The notes below the pieces were generated by a model. The model worked only from the letters and a program-made list of their open reading frames with translations, was not told the origin of the DNA and searched no databases. From the NCBI RefSeq assembly GCF_907165205.1, contig NC_058196.1, forward strand, positions 24,656,501 to 24,720,500: a DNA stretch of 64,000 nt, read 5' to 3'. A program made the translations under genes and the position numbers. Below, piece after piece: positions 1 through 11,205 of this stretch. Source of the stretch: Coccinella septempunctata (lineage: Eukaryota; Arthropoda; Insecta; Coleoptera; Coccinellidae). How positions within the stretch are numbered: position 1 is the first letter of the stretch; every line of letters starts with the position of its first letter.

Positions 1-399
1 CCATCGCCGTCGTTGGATCAATACGCGGCTGATTTCGCAATTTCCCTTTTTTGGAGGGCTCCTTCGCGAGCATCCCCTCCAGCCCGAGTTCAGAAGGCGC
101 TATAAGCCATACGGGCGACGTGTTTTTCTTGATTTCGCACAGGGATGGGTGGAAGGCGATGGGTCGGTGAATATGGCAGGTTGTCGACGTCAATTAGGAC
201 TGAGGGACCCTTTCCGTTTCCGGTCTGGACGTGGGATAGGATATGAGGATTTTGTTTCTCAAGGTTGAAGAAATGAGGTGTTGCCAAGGCGACTGGGCTC
301 AAAAAGAACTGTTTATCATAATTCTGGACGGAGAAGTCTGTTTTCTATAAAGGAATACTTTTATGGTATAAACCACCACCAGAATTCAATAATGCTGCA
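1..399. other. No gene recognised
   Basis: The first 300 bases are somewhat richer in G+C than the sequence that follows. A 70-codon minus-strand open frame is present at 90-302, but it has no motif I recognise. It may be host non-coding DNA or an old repeat. Confidence 0.3.
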
Positions 400-1075
400 G
401 CACCTTATATTCATTTGGCAGTTTTAGGATCGAGCACTCAAAAAACTTATGGTTAAATCATTTCATTTAGCATCGAATGGCAATAAAGTGACTCTAATAT
501 GTGTACCAAGGCCTTGTGGTGTTGAAGGAAATGAAAAAGCTGATAAACTTGCAAAAACATCATCAGTGTTAACACCTGCTGGACCTGATCCTTTCTGTGG
601 GCTCAGAAAGGACCAATACAAGGCAGCTATCCAACAATGGGAGTTGAACAATTTACTCAGACAAAGAAATTCGTGATGATTTTACCGACCTATACCAGAA
701 AGCTGCTGATGCTGTCACGAGCTGAGCTTCGGGTGATGGTGGGACTACTGCCAGGGCACAAATATCATTTGTACCCTATGGGAAAGGCAGCAGATGAGAT
801 GTGCAGGCTCTGTGGATCAGAAGCAGAAACAGCTGAACACATCGTATGCAAGTGTTCAGAACTGGCTGGCCTAAGAAACAATTATATGGGGAAACCGGTC
901 CTGGGTACTCACGAGGTAATGACTAAGTCTCCAAAGGATGTTGTCGATTTCATCATCACCATTGACGACCTCCTTGGGTCTCTATAAATGAGTAGGGTGG
1001 AGAACAAAAGATCTACATGGTCGAAGTTCCCGGAAGGCTAAGAGAGTCACAACGACCCTGGTTCAAATAATAATG
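400..1075 (+). mobile_element. 3' end of a non-LTR retrotransposon (LINE family A), RNase H and C-terminal zinc motif
   Basis: This is the decayed 3' part of a LINE ORF2. At 449-676 the translation carries the end of an RNase H domain (GVEGNEKADKLAK). After a frameshift near 640-680 it continues to 987 with the segment typical of LINE C-termini: LSRAELRVMVGLLPGH followed by CRLCGSEAETAEHIVCKC, a CCHC-like knuckle. The 3' flank ends in an AATAAT-type tail near 1065. A second copy of the family lies on the minus strand at 25085-25860 and shares the tail. An in-frame stop near 426 and the frameshift show it is dead. The clade is RNase-H-bearing (I/R1/Jockey-like) but cannot be fixed from this fragment. 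Confidence 0.8.
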
Positions 1076-3694
1076 ATAGCATTGAATGGAGAGAAACCTA
1101 TTGAATTTTTCTGAGGAAATATGACCCAGGTTGTAGATCAATATCTACATTGCATTGTACCTGTGGCTTCCTCAAGATCTATTGTATCGCCCATCAGATC
1201 TGGTCTCATCATTACGTCGTCTACAGTCGTCCAACAGATCCAGATTTCTGATGACCTCCAGTATCTGGAAGGGTTTCAAGAAGGCTAATTCCTTAATAAT
1301 TTTGTCGTCCAAGACATTCCATACGCAAGCTTACAATGGCGAGGTATTCTGTAACCAGGTCTCCTCCTCCCCACACTCATCAGTTTCTGCAAGACCAATT
1401 CCTAATAATGAATCCATTGATGCACTCACTCATATCCTTTCTTCAACGTTGAATAGGGCCATATCACATGTTGAAATCTATCTTGTCTTCTTTTAGATGG
1501 GTGAGAGGATTGTACATTTCAAGAAGCCTATGTGATGGGGAGGCATTGAAAATTTCTATGCCCAATTAGTTGGAACATTCTGAGAGACAATCCTCTTCTC
1601 CTTCTTTAGCCTGTCTGAGTGCACTCCTGGACATAGGCCTCTTCCAATTGTTTCCAAGTCGATCTACACTGTGCTGTGAAAATCCACAAGAGTCCCTTAG
1701 CACTTATCTCATTTTTATCAACCTAACTTTGGATGTAAACGACAAACTCTAGATTTTTTGATACATACAGTCCTAAACGAATAACTAGGTCATTAGTCAG
1801 GTTAAGGAGATATAAATTTCGGGTGTCTGGCATAAAAACTCCAACAACAAAACCTGTTGTCACAAATCAAAAGAGAGCAGAGTCCAAACAATTCTTCGCA
1901 ACATTACCGTAACCATTCACAACAGCACTGTTCATAAAACAGGCAAGTTTTCATTCTCATCATGCACACCTAACATGAAACGGATGGAAGAAACGCTGGC
2001 CTTTGCACGTGCTTTGATCATTAGGGAGCTATCTTCAACCGTAACTGGAGCATTGTTTCATGTGATACTAACTTCTGAACTGCGGAGTTAATTATTCATA
2101 ACTGAAGGTTATTCAGGCTTTCATCAGAATATAGTGTTGAATACAAAGGTAGAATTATTAGGGGGTAGCAAGCCGAGAAGCCTGGAATTTTACTATATAG
2201 TTGAAAGGCTGCAGGATAAAATCCAACTATCGCCATTCCATGCAATAACATATTGATTATGTTTTTCCGGAATTTTTTTTTTAGTTGCGTTTCAGAAACA
2301 ATAATTATTCTTCTGTTGTTCTCATTAAATAAATAAAGATTAAAAATATCCCAGTACCCAGTACCATATAGGTTGTTTATTGGTTGAAATCAGTTATTGT
2401 GTTCAACATAGAAATATATGAGCTAGAATGTCTAGACTACGTATATCTTACTCATATTCGGAACACCTTGGATATATAATTTCGTTCAAGACCCATAAAT
2501 TCTTATATTTCTCTACATTAATGCATGAAATCGTGGAAAGCAAAACTTTGTTCGAAATTTTTTTGTCTCCAACGGCAAATAAATCAGAACTGTGCGAGAG
2601 CGAGTGAATATATTTCAATTAACTGGCCTGTGCTAGAATGCTCACAGGTTATTCTGCTTTCTAGAATTTCCTCTACTAATATGGGAGACAATGATAAAGG
2701 ATAAACTTCGTGCGTAGGCCCCTTTAATCAGATAAAATTCCACCTAATATACTCAGTAATGTACTCACAGTGGATGAACATTGCGAGAGTACAATCCTGA
2801 ACCTAAATTTAGACCCCTGAAATAATCCTTCAGCTGGAAAAGCTTACTGCATGATACGATATTTTCATTCCTCAATTTCAATTTTTCAAATAAAAGAATA
2901 TTCAAGGCATGTTTTTCACTTTTAGTTTTTTCTTCACGAAATCATCTGGAATCTTCTGAAAAATTAAACAGAAATTTCTTCCAGCCGTACAGAATTTCCA
3001 CAATGAATTTCAATATTTTATTCACTCGCTAAAACCCCAATTTTCTCAGCCCATTCCCAGACAAATAGCTGTTTCCCAGATTTCTCCTTGAGCTTATAAC
3101 ACGAGGGTGTGAAGCTTGCTCGGGATGAAAGATAAATGTTTAATTCGGTGCAACCCTCGTGAAGACGAATTGACCGGCAAGGCTCTTTATCAAGTGAAGA
3201 TTCGATAACTTGTTGCTCGAGGGGGATGAATGCCTCCAATTCGAAGCAAACGTTGCTTTGTAGCGTGAAACAGATATGAGTGTGTATGCGGGAGAAATTT
3301 GGGCAATCGAGATTCGAGTTTAGATCCGGCATATGGAAGATGGGGATGTCGTTCAGCTTTGAAATTGCCAGAGTATTTGCAGATCGCTGCGAGTGTGAAT
3401 CACTCTGAAAGGGTGAAATTCGCGTGCACGAAACTTCAGACTGTGAAGTTGATTCTATGCGAGGAAATGTGTTTGAGAAGACGAATTGGGTGATATCTCA
3501 AAACTTAAGACAAGAAATTTGTCTGCAGTTTTGTTAAACTGAAGAAAACGAAAACTTAGGTACCAAGATCCTTTAAAGTTCGAGGAATCTCAGTCCTGGA
3601 GAAGTTTTTTCCCAAAAATTTTTCCTCTGGGGCTCAAAAAGTATTTGGTGAGTCGATGCCAGCAAATGAGTAAGTACTTACTTACATGTAGGTA
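1076..3694. other. Intergenic or intronic DNA, no gene recognised
   Basis: Open frames at 1155-1496 (+) and 3018-3332 (-) have no recognisable domain, no splice-site framing and no paralogue in the window. I see no terminal repeats in this stretch. Confidence 0.4.
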
Positions 3695-3850
3695 TACAGG
3701 GTGAGTCGGTGACTTGTATAAGTATTTAAACAGTTGATTCTTGAGGACAAAAGAAACACTTTTTTCCTTTATCATTTCTTCCGAATCAACTCGGTTCAAA
3801 AGATACAGGCTGTTCAAAAACCATAAGAAAATGTTATTTTTAGTATTATC
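3695..3850 (+). repeat. Dispersed repeat family R1, copy 1
   Basis: A short repeat starting CAGGGTGAGTC and running through GACTTGTATAAGTATTT and GATTCTTGAGG, then a TCCGAATCAACTCGGTT core. Related copies are at 4500-4640, 14923-15000, 21690-21815 and 36945-37090 in either orientation. Without an intact copy here the class cannot be decided. It is probably a MITE, since it starts with the common CAGGGTG end. Confidence 0.65.
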
Positions 3851-4017
3851 TCACAAACGGTATTATTGAATGAAATTAATTTCGGAATATAGTGTTTCAT
3901 TAATTTGATGAATCTTTTTCGAAAACAAGATATCACCCACGTCTTCCAGTTTTCTCATTGTGACCATTACGTGCCATAAAAATACCAAAAATTCAAAGAA
4001 CCCAACTCTTGAAATTA

Positions 4018-4277
4018 ATGGTGGTATTCTCTTTTATCCTTAAGCCAATCTGTAACTTTTCGCAAGCTTACAGAAAATCGCCATTCTGGACGTTTTAGAT
4101 GATCTGTTGCTTACAGGAATCCGTAACTATTTACGATAAGTAATTCAAGAGTAACACTGCAAAGGAGACGATTTCCAGAATTGCACTATTTACGAATCTG
4201 TTAATCGGACATTTACCTACAGATTGATCGTACGCTACAGATTTGTAACTTACAGATGAAAATCAGAATACAACCAT
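4018..4277. mobile_element. MITE family M, copy 1 (inverted-repeat element of about 260 bp)
   Basis: The ends are inverted: ATGGTGGTATTC on the left and GAATACAACCAT on the right, and the similarity continues inwards (TTTCAT.TGTAAG). The same element, diverged, is at 26208-26478. The left flank reads TAA and the right flank TAA if the element is taken to start at TGG, which would fit a 3-bp TWA duplication of the PIF/Harbinger type. That class assignment is inference. There is no coding capacity. Confidence 0.7.
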
Positions 4278-4499
4278 AAATTGGAAGCTATCTAATGAAT
4301 ATTTGAACTTTTTTTTCATATTTTCTCGTATAATGCACCGTTTTCGAGTAATTCGATGTTCAAAAATAAAAAATATTTGTGAAATTCGAAAAATTCGGTA
4401 TTTTGGCTGAATACAACTTTGTTTGAAACATCCACAGATGTGTAGTGTCAAAGATTTAGTTAGTTATTCTGAAGGTTATTTTGTTTTTCCAGTGGAGGT

Positions 4500-4640
4500 A
4501 TAGCTCATTATGAAAACTTAAAATAGCTATATCTTTTTATCAGAGCTGAATCGGAAAAAATGGTATGGGAAAAAAGTATTTCTTTCGTTCTTACGAATGT
4601 ACTGTTGAAATATTTGTACAAGTCGAAGACCTGTATAGAG
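4500..4640 (-). repeat. Dispersed repeat family R1, copy 2
   Basis: The inverse orientation of the 3695 repeat, recognisable by CGGAAAAAATGG and by AATATTTGTACAAGTCGAAGACC. The sequence before it (4393-4490, with CCACAGATGTGTAG) is also found at 19855-19935, so the true repeat unit may be longer than the part marked. Confidence 0.55.
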
Positions 4641-6527
4641 GACAACGATAAAAAGTAATATGTACATCGTCAAAAACTGCCTATTGTCTCGCCTGCTTGA
4701 TAGTCTCGGCTGCGCCTCTTCAGACTCGACTATAATAGACAGTTTTTCATTCTTGGTACATAAACAACTATTTGAACTGAAGCATTCTGCTTTGCATTCA
4801 TTAAATCTATCGCGTGGTACTTTTAAATTTTCAGTTGACCCAGATAGTAATTCCAGCTATTACTGGAAGAAGGCATTTTTTTCAGTTGAATTAGTGTGCA
4901 TTGTCGGTTTGATCATTTTAAGATCCAAGCGAAAATATTACCTTCCCTCAACATGGGAACGAAAGTGCAAAATGGAGAATGCTCCGGTGTGGTATATGCA
5001 TTCATAATACTGTGTTGAATTCGGATTAGCGTTTCAAAAGAGATGCACTTACTACCATTTTACTTTACCTACTAAGTCAATAGTTCCCTCAGAACACTTT
5101 CAGTGTATTATGTGATTTGAATATAGGTAACACTTTAAAAGGAATATTGAATTTGTGCAATTTCTTGTATGTAGTTTCACGTTTTAAGTGAAATATCATT
5201 GGTATTGAAGATAAGAAGCAATAAATGAAGATTTTAGGTTGAAAAGAGGAAAAAATTTCTCGATTCATCAAGATAATCATAAGTCAAGCCTAGCCAAACA
5301 TCTATAATATTATAGAAGCAACTTATTCTAACATGGTTAAAGAAGTATGTTATACCTTATGATTCATGAACAGTAGCTATTGAAACACAGTTAAACTAGA
5401 AGTAGTGTAAATGGAAATGGCTTCCTAAGACAATTGATATTCTTGAGCAGTGCATTAAAAAAAAAATAATAGGAATGTTATAGGAAAGTGTTTATCAAGG
5501 CTGCTGAGAACATCGTCTGAGTAATACTGCATGATACCTATCAATCTATTTATTGTTTCAACAGTTTATATGTTTTCAAATATCTGTTTGATGAGAAATT
5601 CGAATCCTCGTTAAGAAGTATACAGTGTGATTAGGCATATAATTGTTCATGAGTAATATAACTATAATTTTTTACTTCAAAAAAAAATATTGATATGGCA
5701 ACTCTGTGACGCGCCGTGAAATCTGTGGATTCCTTTAAACTCCTTGTAATTCGGATCAAGCTCAGTCTTGTATATCTCACGAAAAAAAATTCAGGTTTTT
5801 CCGATGGGGCGTAAAGAACATTACACTCGAACTGGAAGAGATAAGAAGCGTGGAAGTTCATACTGACTTTTCCAACGAAGTGCCTCCGGTATCGCTTCTC
5901 ATTTCTGGAGCTATTCCTGGATTAACAAATGGCCGTGTCACGATTTCCCTCACTTCCCAGCTCCGCTGTTAAGCTTTCACAATAACGTTCATTCCTCTTC
6001 ATTTTGTGAAGGTGCTGGAAGGAACTCGATTCCGAAACGTCAAAATCACGCTGGTTGGTAGTGAAGCGGTTAATTGTTCGCCATTGTATAGATTCTTCAT
6101 TTCGTTTCAATTCTATTCGACTCGACAGAAATTTTTTAGTTGGCTGATATTTGAGTCGTTTGATTAATTCAGGAAAGATTTCACTGCCATTATTAGATAT
6201 TAAATTATTCCTTTTTAGCAGTAGTGAGGAACTTATTTAGTTTCTGCTCTTATTTTTTGAAAACACGGTAAGTACTTAACTTGTCGCATCAAATTCAAAA
6301 ATCGTTTGTCAAAGATGTCAAGATATATATGTTAGCAAATGTTAATTTCAACCCCCTTTATAATATAGTGATAATGTCCGATGATGAATGTCAAAGGAAG
6401 AATAAGAGTATGGAACCCATGCTCTGTGCACCCTGTGCTCCTATGTAACCTGCTTTCTCTATGCATAGGTCTAAGACAGAATTACCCGAACTTCCTTGCC
6501 GAGTGGTACGCTTTTTACCTGATCCTT
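4641..6527. other. No gene recognised
   Basis: AT-rich DNA. The 115-codon frame at 4660-5007 and the minus frames at 5631-5861 and 5922-6110 show no domain, and no repeat structure is evident. Confidence 0.35.
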
Positions 6528-6870
6528 TGTTAGAGATCTACGATGACTTTTCTGGGAGATACGAGTACTCGTGTCGTAAATTGACCATCGAAAGATTCCT
6601 AAAAAAATGGGGTCAGTTGAAAAATCGTCAAGCCCGAACGGTTGCATCGAGCTCGATGAAATTTCGAAATTTGTAAAGAGAATAGTTGCTCTTTTAGAAT
6701 ATATATCACATTTGTATCTACAATTATTTTTCTGAAAGATACTCGTGATGAAAGTTTTCCTTCGAAAAATCCCCGAAAAAATAAAGTCATTTAAAAATTC
6801 GTCAAGACCGAACGTTTGTTCGGTTCAATGATCTTTCGTGATTTATCACTAGAAGAGTTGTTATTTGAGT
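6528..6870. repeat. Diverged tandem duplication, unit about 175 bp
   Basis: Two adjacent units, about 6528-6694 and 6709-6870, share the same order of words: ATCTAC, a GATAC.CGTG segment, then AATCGTCAAGCCCGAACG versus ATTCGTCAAGACCGAACG, and a closing AGAATAGTTG / AGAAGAGTTG. They are clearly related but diverged. No coding potential. Confidence 0.55.
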
Positions 6871-8705
6871 TAGCTATTTAGAAAGACCGACTATCAGCCT
6901 TTTCAGAGAATTCGAACACTCTCAATAAGCCATTTTGAGTTTATTAAACAAATACTACATGTTATTTCATCGTATGCTATCACTACTATCACTATTTAGA
7001 AGTATGGTCGACAATTTGAATTCTCCTTGTAGATGCTTAACTTTTGAAAAACGACCATATCGTGATATGGTCATAGGGTCAAGTTGAGATCGTGAGTCTC
7101 GAAAACGGTAAATTTTTGGTTAATATGAAGAATATCTATTTCCGAAAAGTTGCTTCAAAGAATATTAGGTATATTGATATGAAAAATTAAAGAAAAACTG
7201 AGAACAAATAAATATGAATGAAAAAGTGTAACAAGCATCATGAAAATTACTCTTTTGGCCTTTTGTACCGAAGTACCATAGCAATCATTGAAATACGTAT
7301 GACTTAGAGGTAAGCCTGCCTTTGTTTCTGTCAGTTTACCCTATATAAAAATTAAAGACAATTGTATCCAATCACGTACTAAAACAACGGTTGGTTTCTG
7401 ATAAAAATGTTTTAAAACTATCATTTTTGCTCTAGTCTCAAAAATCTGCCGAAATTTGTAGTAAGAATAGTCAATATGAAACCTAACCTAACCTAACCTA
7501 ATACTTCATTAATACTTTTAAAAAATTTTCATGCATTGCTCTAAAACAGGTAAAAAAGAGAATATGTCACAGTTCTGAACAATATCTTCAGTTTATAATT
7601 AGGTACTCCATTATCTATCAGACAATATCGATGTTTTTCACCCACACCCTCGTAAAGTAAATGACGTTAATTGCTGATCCCATTTCATTAAATTGATACG
7701 AGCATGTTTTATATCGATCGCTGGTCTCGTGATGGGAAAGCACCTATGAAATGAACCATTCTTTTTACTCAATCGCCTTTGCAGTCTGTAGACCTTATTA
7801 TTCGATGAGAATTCGATGTAGAACAAAATCATATTAACCGTTTTATTTTGTTACAATTCATTATTTTTCAAGTGCGATCTTTGTTCATTTTGAAAATCTA
7901 CTGAATATTTTATATTATCGAGTTGATGATATGACCATAAAAAACTCTGAAGAAGGTTTTAAAAGCTTAATTGTATCATCAGTGCTAAAACAAATCAACA
8001 ATTTCGACTGTCATCAAAAATTACGACAGCTTTACTCAAAAATTCAATCCCTTTCAGTCTCGTTTTTCGTGTATTAATACATACGAGATATTTCATTATA
8101 CTTATTTATAAAGTGGGTGAGGAAGCTATTTCAGCGTACCCTTCGTATGATTGGCCATATCTGCATTACGATGTGTAACGTGCAAACAGAAGAGCGTGTT
8201 AAACGAGCTTTGTCAGGTTTATAGATTTTAAACGACTCAATTTAATGTCAGGTAGTTAATTTTCCATAGTAAGTTCTGGTATCGTGATTGCTTTCTTCGC
8301 CATTGAGGTAATGTGGGTTAATGATGCTATAGTTCAATGACTCTTGGGAATGATTAATAGACAGGAATTTAGAGGAAATGGTCTTTGAATCGATTAATGA
8401 ATAAATCAAGGGTTTCATTATAGGTATATAAAAAGAGGATACTGAATAGAAAAGAATGAAAAGATGAATTTCCGTCATCAGTTTTTTGAACTTTGATTAT
8501 TAATCGATGTTCAAAAAAAACAATCCTTCAAGACAGAAAAGTGTGAAAAAGATAAACTTGCATTTATATTGGCAATCAACGCCAGTTTTTTTAAACAGAC
8601 CCAAAAAGTTTCTACTCCCGATAGCGAAGAAACGGGTGTTCATACTGAATCGAACCACCATTACTTACAATTACTACTTTGTGCAACTATATGACGATTG
8701 TCATA
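6871..8705. other. No gene recognised
   Basis: Apart from the short telomere-like array at 7480-7501 I see only AT-rich unique sequence. The 102-codon frame at 8507-8815 runs into mariner sequence and its first half is not recognisable. Confidence 0.35.
7480..7501. repeat. Interstitial TTAGG-type telomere repeat (CCTAA x4)
   Basis: Four perfect CCTAA units in a row. TTAGG/CCTAA is the canonical insect telomere repeat. A short internal array is common and may mark an old break repair or a chance slippage product. Confidence 0.6.
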
Positions 8706-9560
8706 TGACCAGAGTTACGCAAGAAATTAAAAGAAAGAAGATATCCACCGAAATTATTGAAATCGAAAAATTGGAGTATCCAGCCATCATCAAGTACCTT
8801 TATTCAAAAGGGTAAAGAGGTAAGCAGATTTACGAAGATATGGCTTAATACCCTTGGTGATCAATGTCCTTATGTATGCGACCGTGAAAAATTGGACTGC
8901 AAGCTTCAAAAGAGTTAAATTTTCCATTGAAGATGATGACCGATCGGGAAGGCCAATTTTTGTGTCAGTCCCTGAAAATATCGATGCAGTTCATGGCATG
9001 ATTTTATCAGACCGTCGAATTGGACTTAAACGGATATCTGAAGCACTGACTATTTCATACGAACGCGTTCATCGTATAGTTCACGTCAATTTGGACATGA
9101 GAAAAATTGCTACAAAATGGATCCCCAAATATTTGAATGTTGACCAAAAGCGTGCAAGGGTAGAAGCATCGCGTTCGATCTGTGCTCAATTTGAAAACGA
9201 TGTAGACCTCTTAAACCGAATTGTTACTATGGATGAGACTTGGGTACAATTCTACGATCCATAAGCAAAGCAACAATCGATGGAATGGCGACACTCTGGT
9301 TCTCCAAGACCTAAGAAGTTTCGTATCCAAAAATCTGCTGGAAGAATTCTTGCTTCAGTTTTTTGTGATTACCACGGAGTAATCATGATTGACTTTTTGG
9401 ATATGGGTAGAACAATAACCGGAGATTACTATTCGACATTGCAGGTTCGCTGTAATAAATGTATCCAATTAAGAGGAGAATATTATGTGTAATAAAATAT
9501 TTTGACATCGAAATTTTGTTTGGTCCTATAGCAGGCAAAGAATTTTTCAATATATCCTCG
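8706..9560 (+). mobile_element. Mariner element, copy 1 (5' truncated, internally deleted)
   Basis: The right end is intact: it finishes with CAATATATCCTCG followed by the TA target, the same end as the three other mariners here. The left inverted repeat is missing; similarity to the other copies begins near ACCAGAGTTACGC. Compared with copy 3, about 340 bp between CGACATT and GCAGGTTCGCT are deleted, removing the second and third catalytic aspartates. It cannot encode an active transposase. Confidence 0.85.
8854..9264 (+). pseudogene. Mariner transposase remnant, DNA-binding part and first catalytic Asp
   Basis: This is the 5' half of a mariner (DD34D) transposase. It carries the HTH region (ATVKNWTASFKR, SGRP, ERVHRIVH) and the first catalytic block TMDETWVQFYDP. 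A stop follows at once where the intact family reads a Glu codon, and the frame then resumes at 9280-9492 (SMEWRHSGSPRPKKFR). The LQDNAPAH and PYSPDL blocks are gone through the internal deletion. The ATG at 8854 arises after an upstream disruption and is not the native start. Dead gene. Confidence 0.85.
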
Positions 9561-9562
9561 TA

Positions 9563-10519
9563 CGAAGGTGCTATACTTGTTCAATATCGTAAGATAAACA
9601 GGAGAAATACGACTCGACAAAACGTGATTAGCTGTATAAGGGATTTGGCGTCCACAAGGAACTTGAGTATTAAAGCCACACCTGGGAATGCCTTCTACGA
9701 AAAAACAGCCTTGAGCTTATCAAGATGGACATTTTAATTTAGGAAATGAAGCCCATTCTCTTATCTTCTTAATATTTTAGCAAACCGAAAAGGCGTCAGT
9801 TGATGGCGGTAAATTTTCTAAACGACTTCACCCACAGGATTACGCAGCTATACAAATGTACAGCAAATCCCTCTGCAATTTGTATTTTAAACGGATGTCC
9901 AATAATAGCGAGCTGCGCCGAGGGCGATGTAGCCTTAATTGATCACAATTAGGTTGAGTTTCTAGATTGGTCTCATTTGTAGCTTCTATTTTCGCGATTT
10001 TGGGGATGTTTGTTTCGGCTGGAATACGTTCAGAATTTAATGAATTTTCTCTGGAAGGTAAGAGGAAAGTTTGATAAAAAAAGCGATAGGAGATTTTCCA
10101 GCAGGTCTTTTTGGCTGTATACTTTTGATCGCTTATTACAAATTATTCCTACTTTAATTCTCCAACTGTTTGAGAATATTTTTTGTCATATGCCCCTGGA
10201 GAACAGTAGACACCAAACTGTTAATATAATGAGCTTTGAGAGACAATATAAAGACCATTAGTGCACCTTTGTCGCTTTTTCATAAAAGAAAAAACCCATT
10301 TGTTTTTTATAAAAGAGAATGTGAATCGGAATTACAGAATCCCTATTTCATTATTAAACAAAAACGAAAATTTCATTTTGATTTTTTACCTATTTCATAC
10401 TTTTTAAGTGCCAATTACTGATACTCTTTGATCTTTTTATGGATACGAAATATTACCTTCAATATTTGTCCAATTATAGCTCCTCATGATATAATGATTA
10501 ATATTTTAAATAAACAATA
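9563..10519. other. No gene recognised
   Basis: AT-rich unique sequence with scattered short frames (for example 10010-10261). None shows a domain or splice framing. Confidence 0.35.
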
Positions 10520-10521
10520 TA

Positions 10522-11205
10522 CAGGGTGTTTTCAAAGGTGAGGCTTTCTTTTACAGAAGGTAGAACCAAAAATTGTCTATATAGAATATCCATCGGATTA
10601 GAGGCATCAGGTCACTTTTGAGAGAATCATAATTGTTGTATCGTGCAATTTAGGGTGAAAAAATAATGTAGAAAATTTAGGCAGTTTCTTGAAAGTGCTT
10701 ATGTTAGTTATGTTGAAAAAAAGTGTTATGATATTTCCCCATTTTTACGATTGTGATGCCCATTGTGAAAAAATAATTTTGACGACATTTATTAGTGAGA
10801 TTTTGAAATATTATTCTGTTTTTTACACTTGCGTCCTAAGTCTCTTCTGTCAGTTGGTATCGAAACGAGCCATTTCATAAAATCGTGTAAGTTACTTAAA
10901 AACAATTAGAACAATTTGGCAATCCTTAGTTTCCATTTTCATTACCACGTAAATATCGAATGAGCCAATATCCTAAACGAAACCACGTGGTCGAATCGGG
11001 AGATAAGTTTTTTCCCACTGCTTTGCGATTATTCAGCTAACAAACGGTCTAGGGTCGTATTAGGATCTATTTCAGTAATAATTTTCAATTTTTTTTTCAA
11101 CTTTGTCGTTTTGAAAGTTTTGTATAGGTGATTTTTGGTGAAACGCTTCATTTTGATCAGTTCTACCTTCTGTTGAAAAAAAACCCCACCTTCAAATACA
11201 CCCTG
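10522..11205. mobile_element. 684-bp non-autonomous DNA transposon with CAGGGTGT ends
   Basis: The two ends are inverted copies: left CAGGGTGTTTTCAAAGGTGAGG... with GAAGGTAGAACC, right CACCCTG with its complement GGTTCTACCTTC-like stretch. The left flank is TA (10520-10521) and the right flank TG, consistent with a TA target and one change. There is no transposase. CAGGGTG ends with a TA target suggest Tc1/mariner mobilisation; this is inference. Confidence 0.7.

Noticed and set aside
1155..1496. 113-aa plus-strand frame just after LINE copy A1
   Set aside because: Could be antisense to an old element ORF, but no motif in either sense could be matched.
3018..3332. 104-aa minus-strand frame
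   Set aside because: Longer than most chance frames here, but no motif, splice framing or paralogue.
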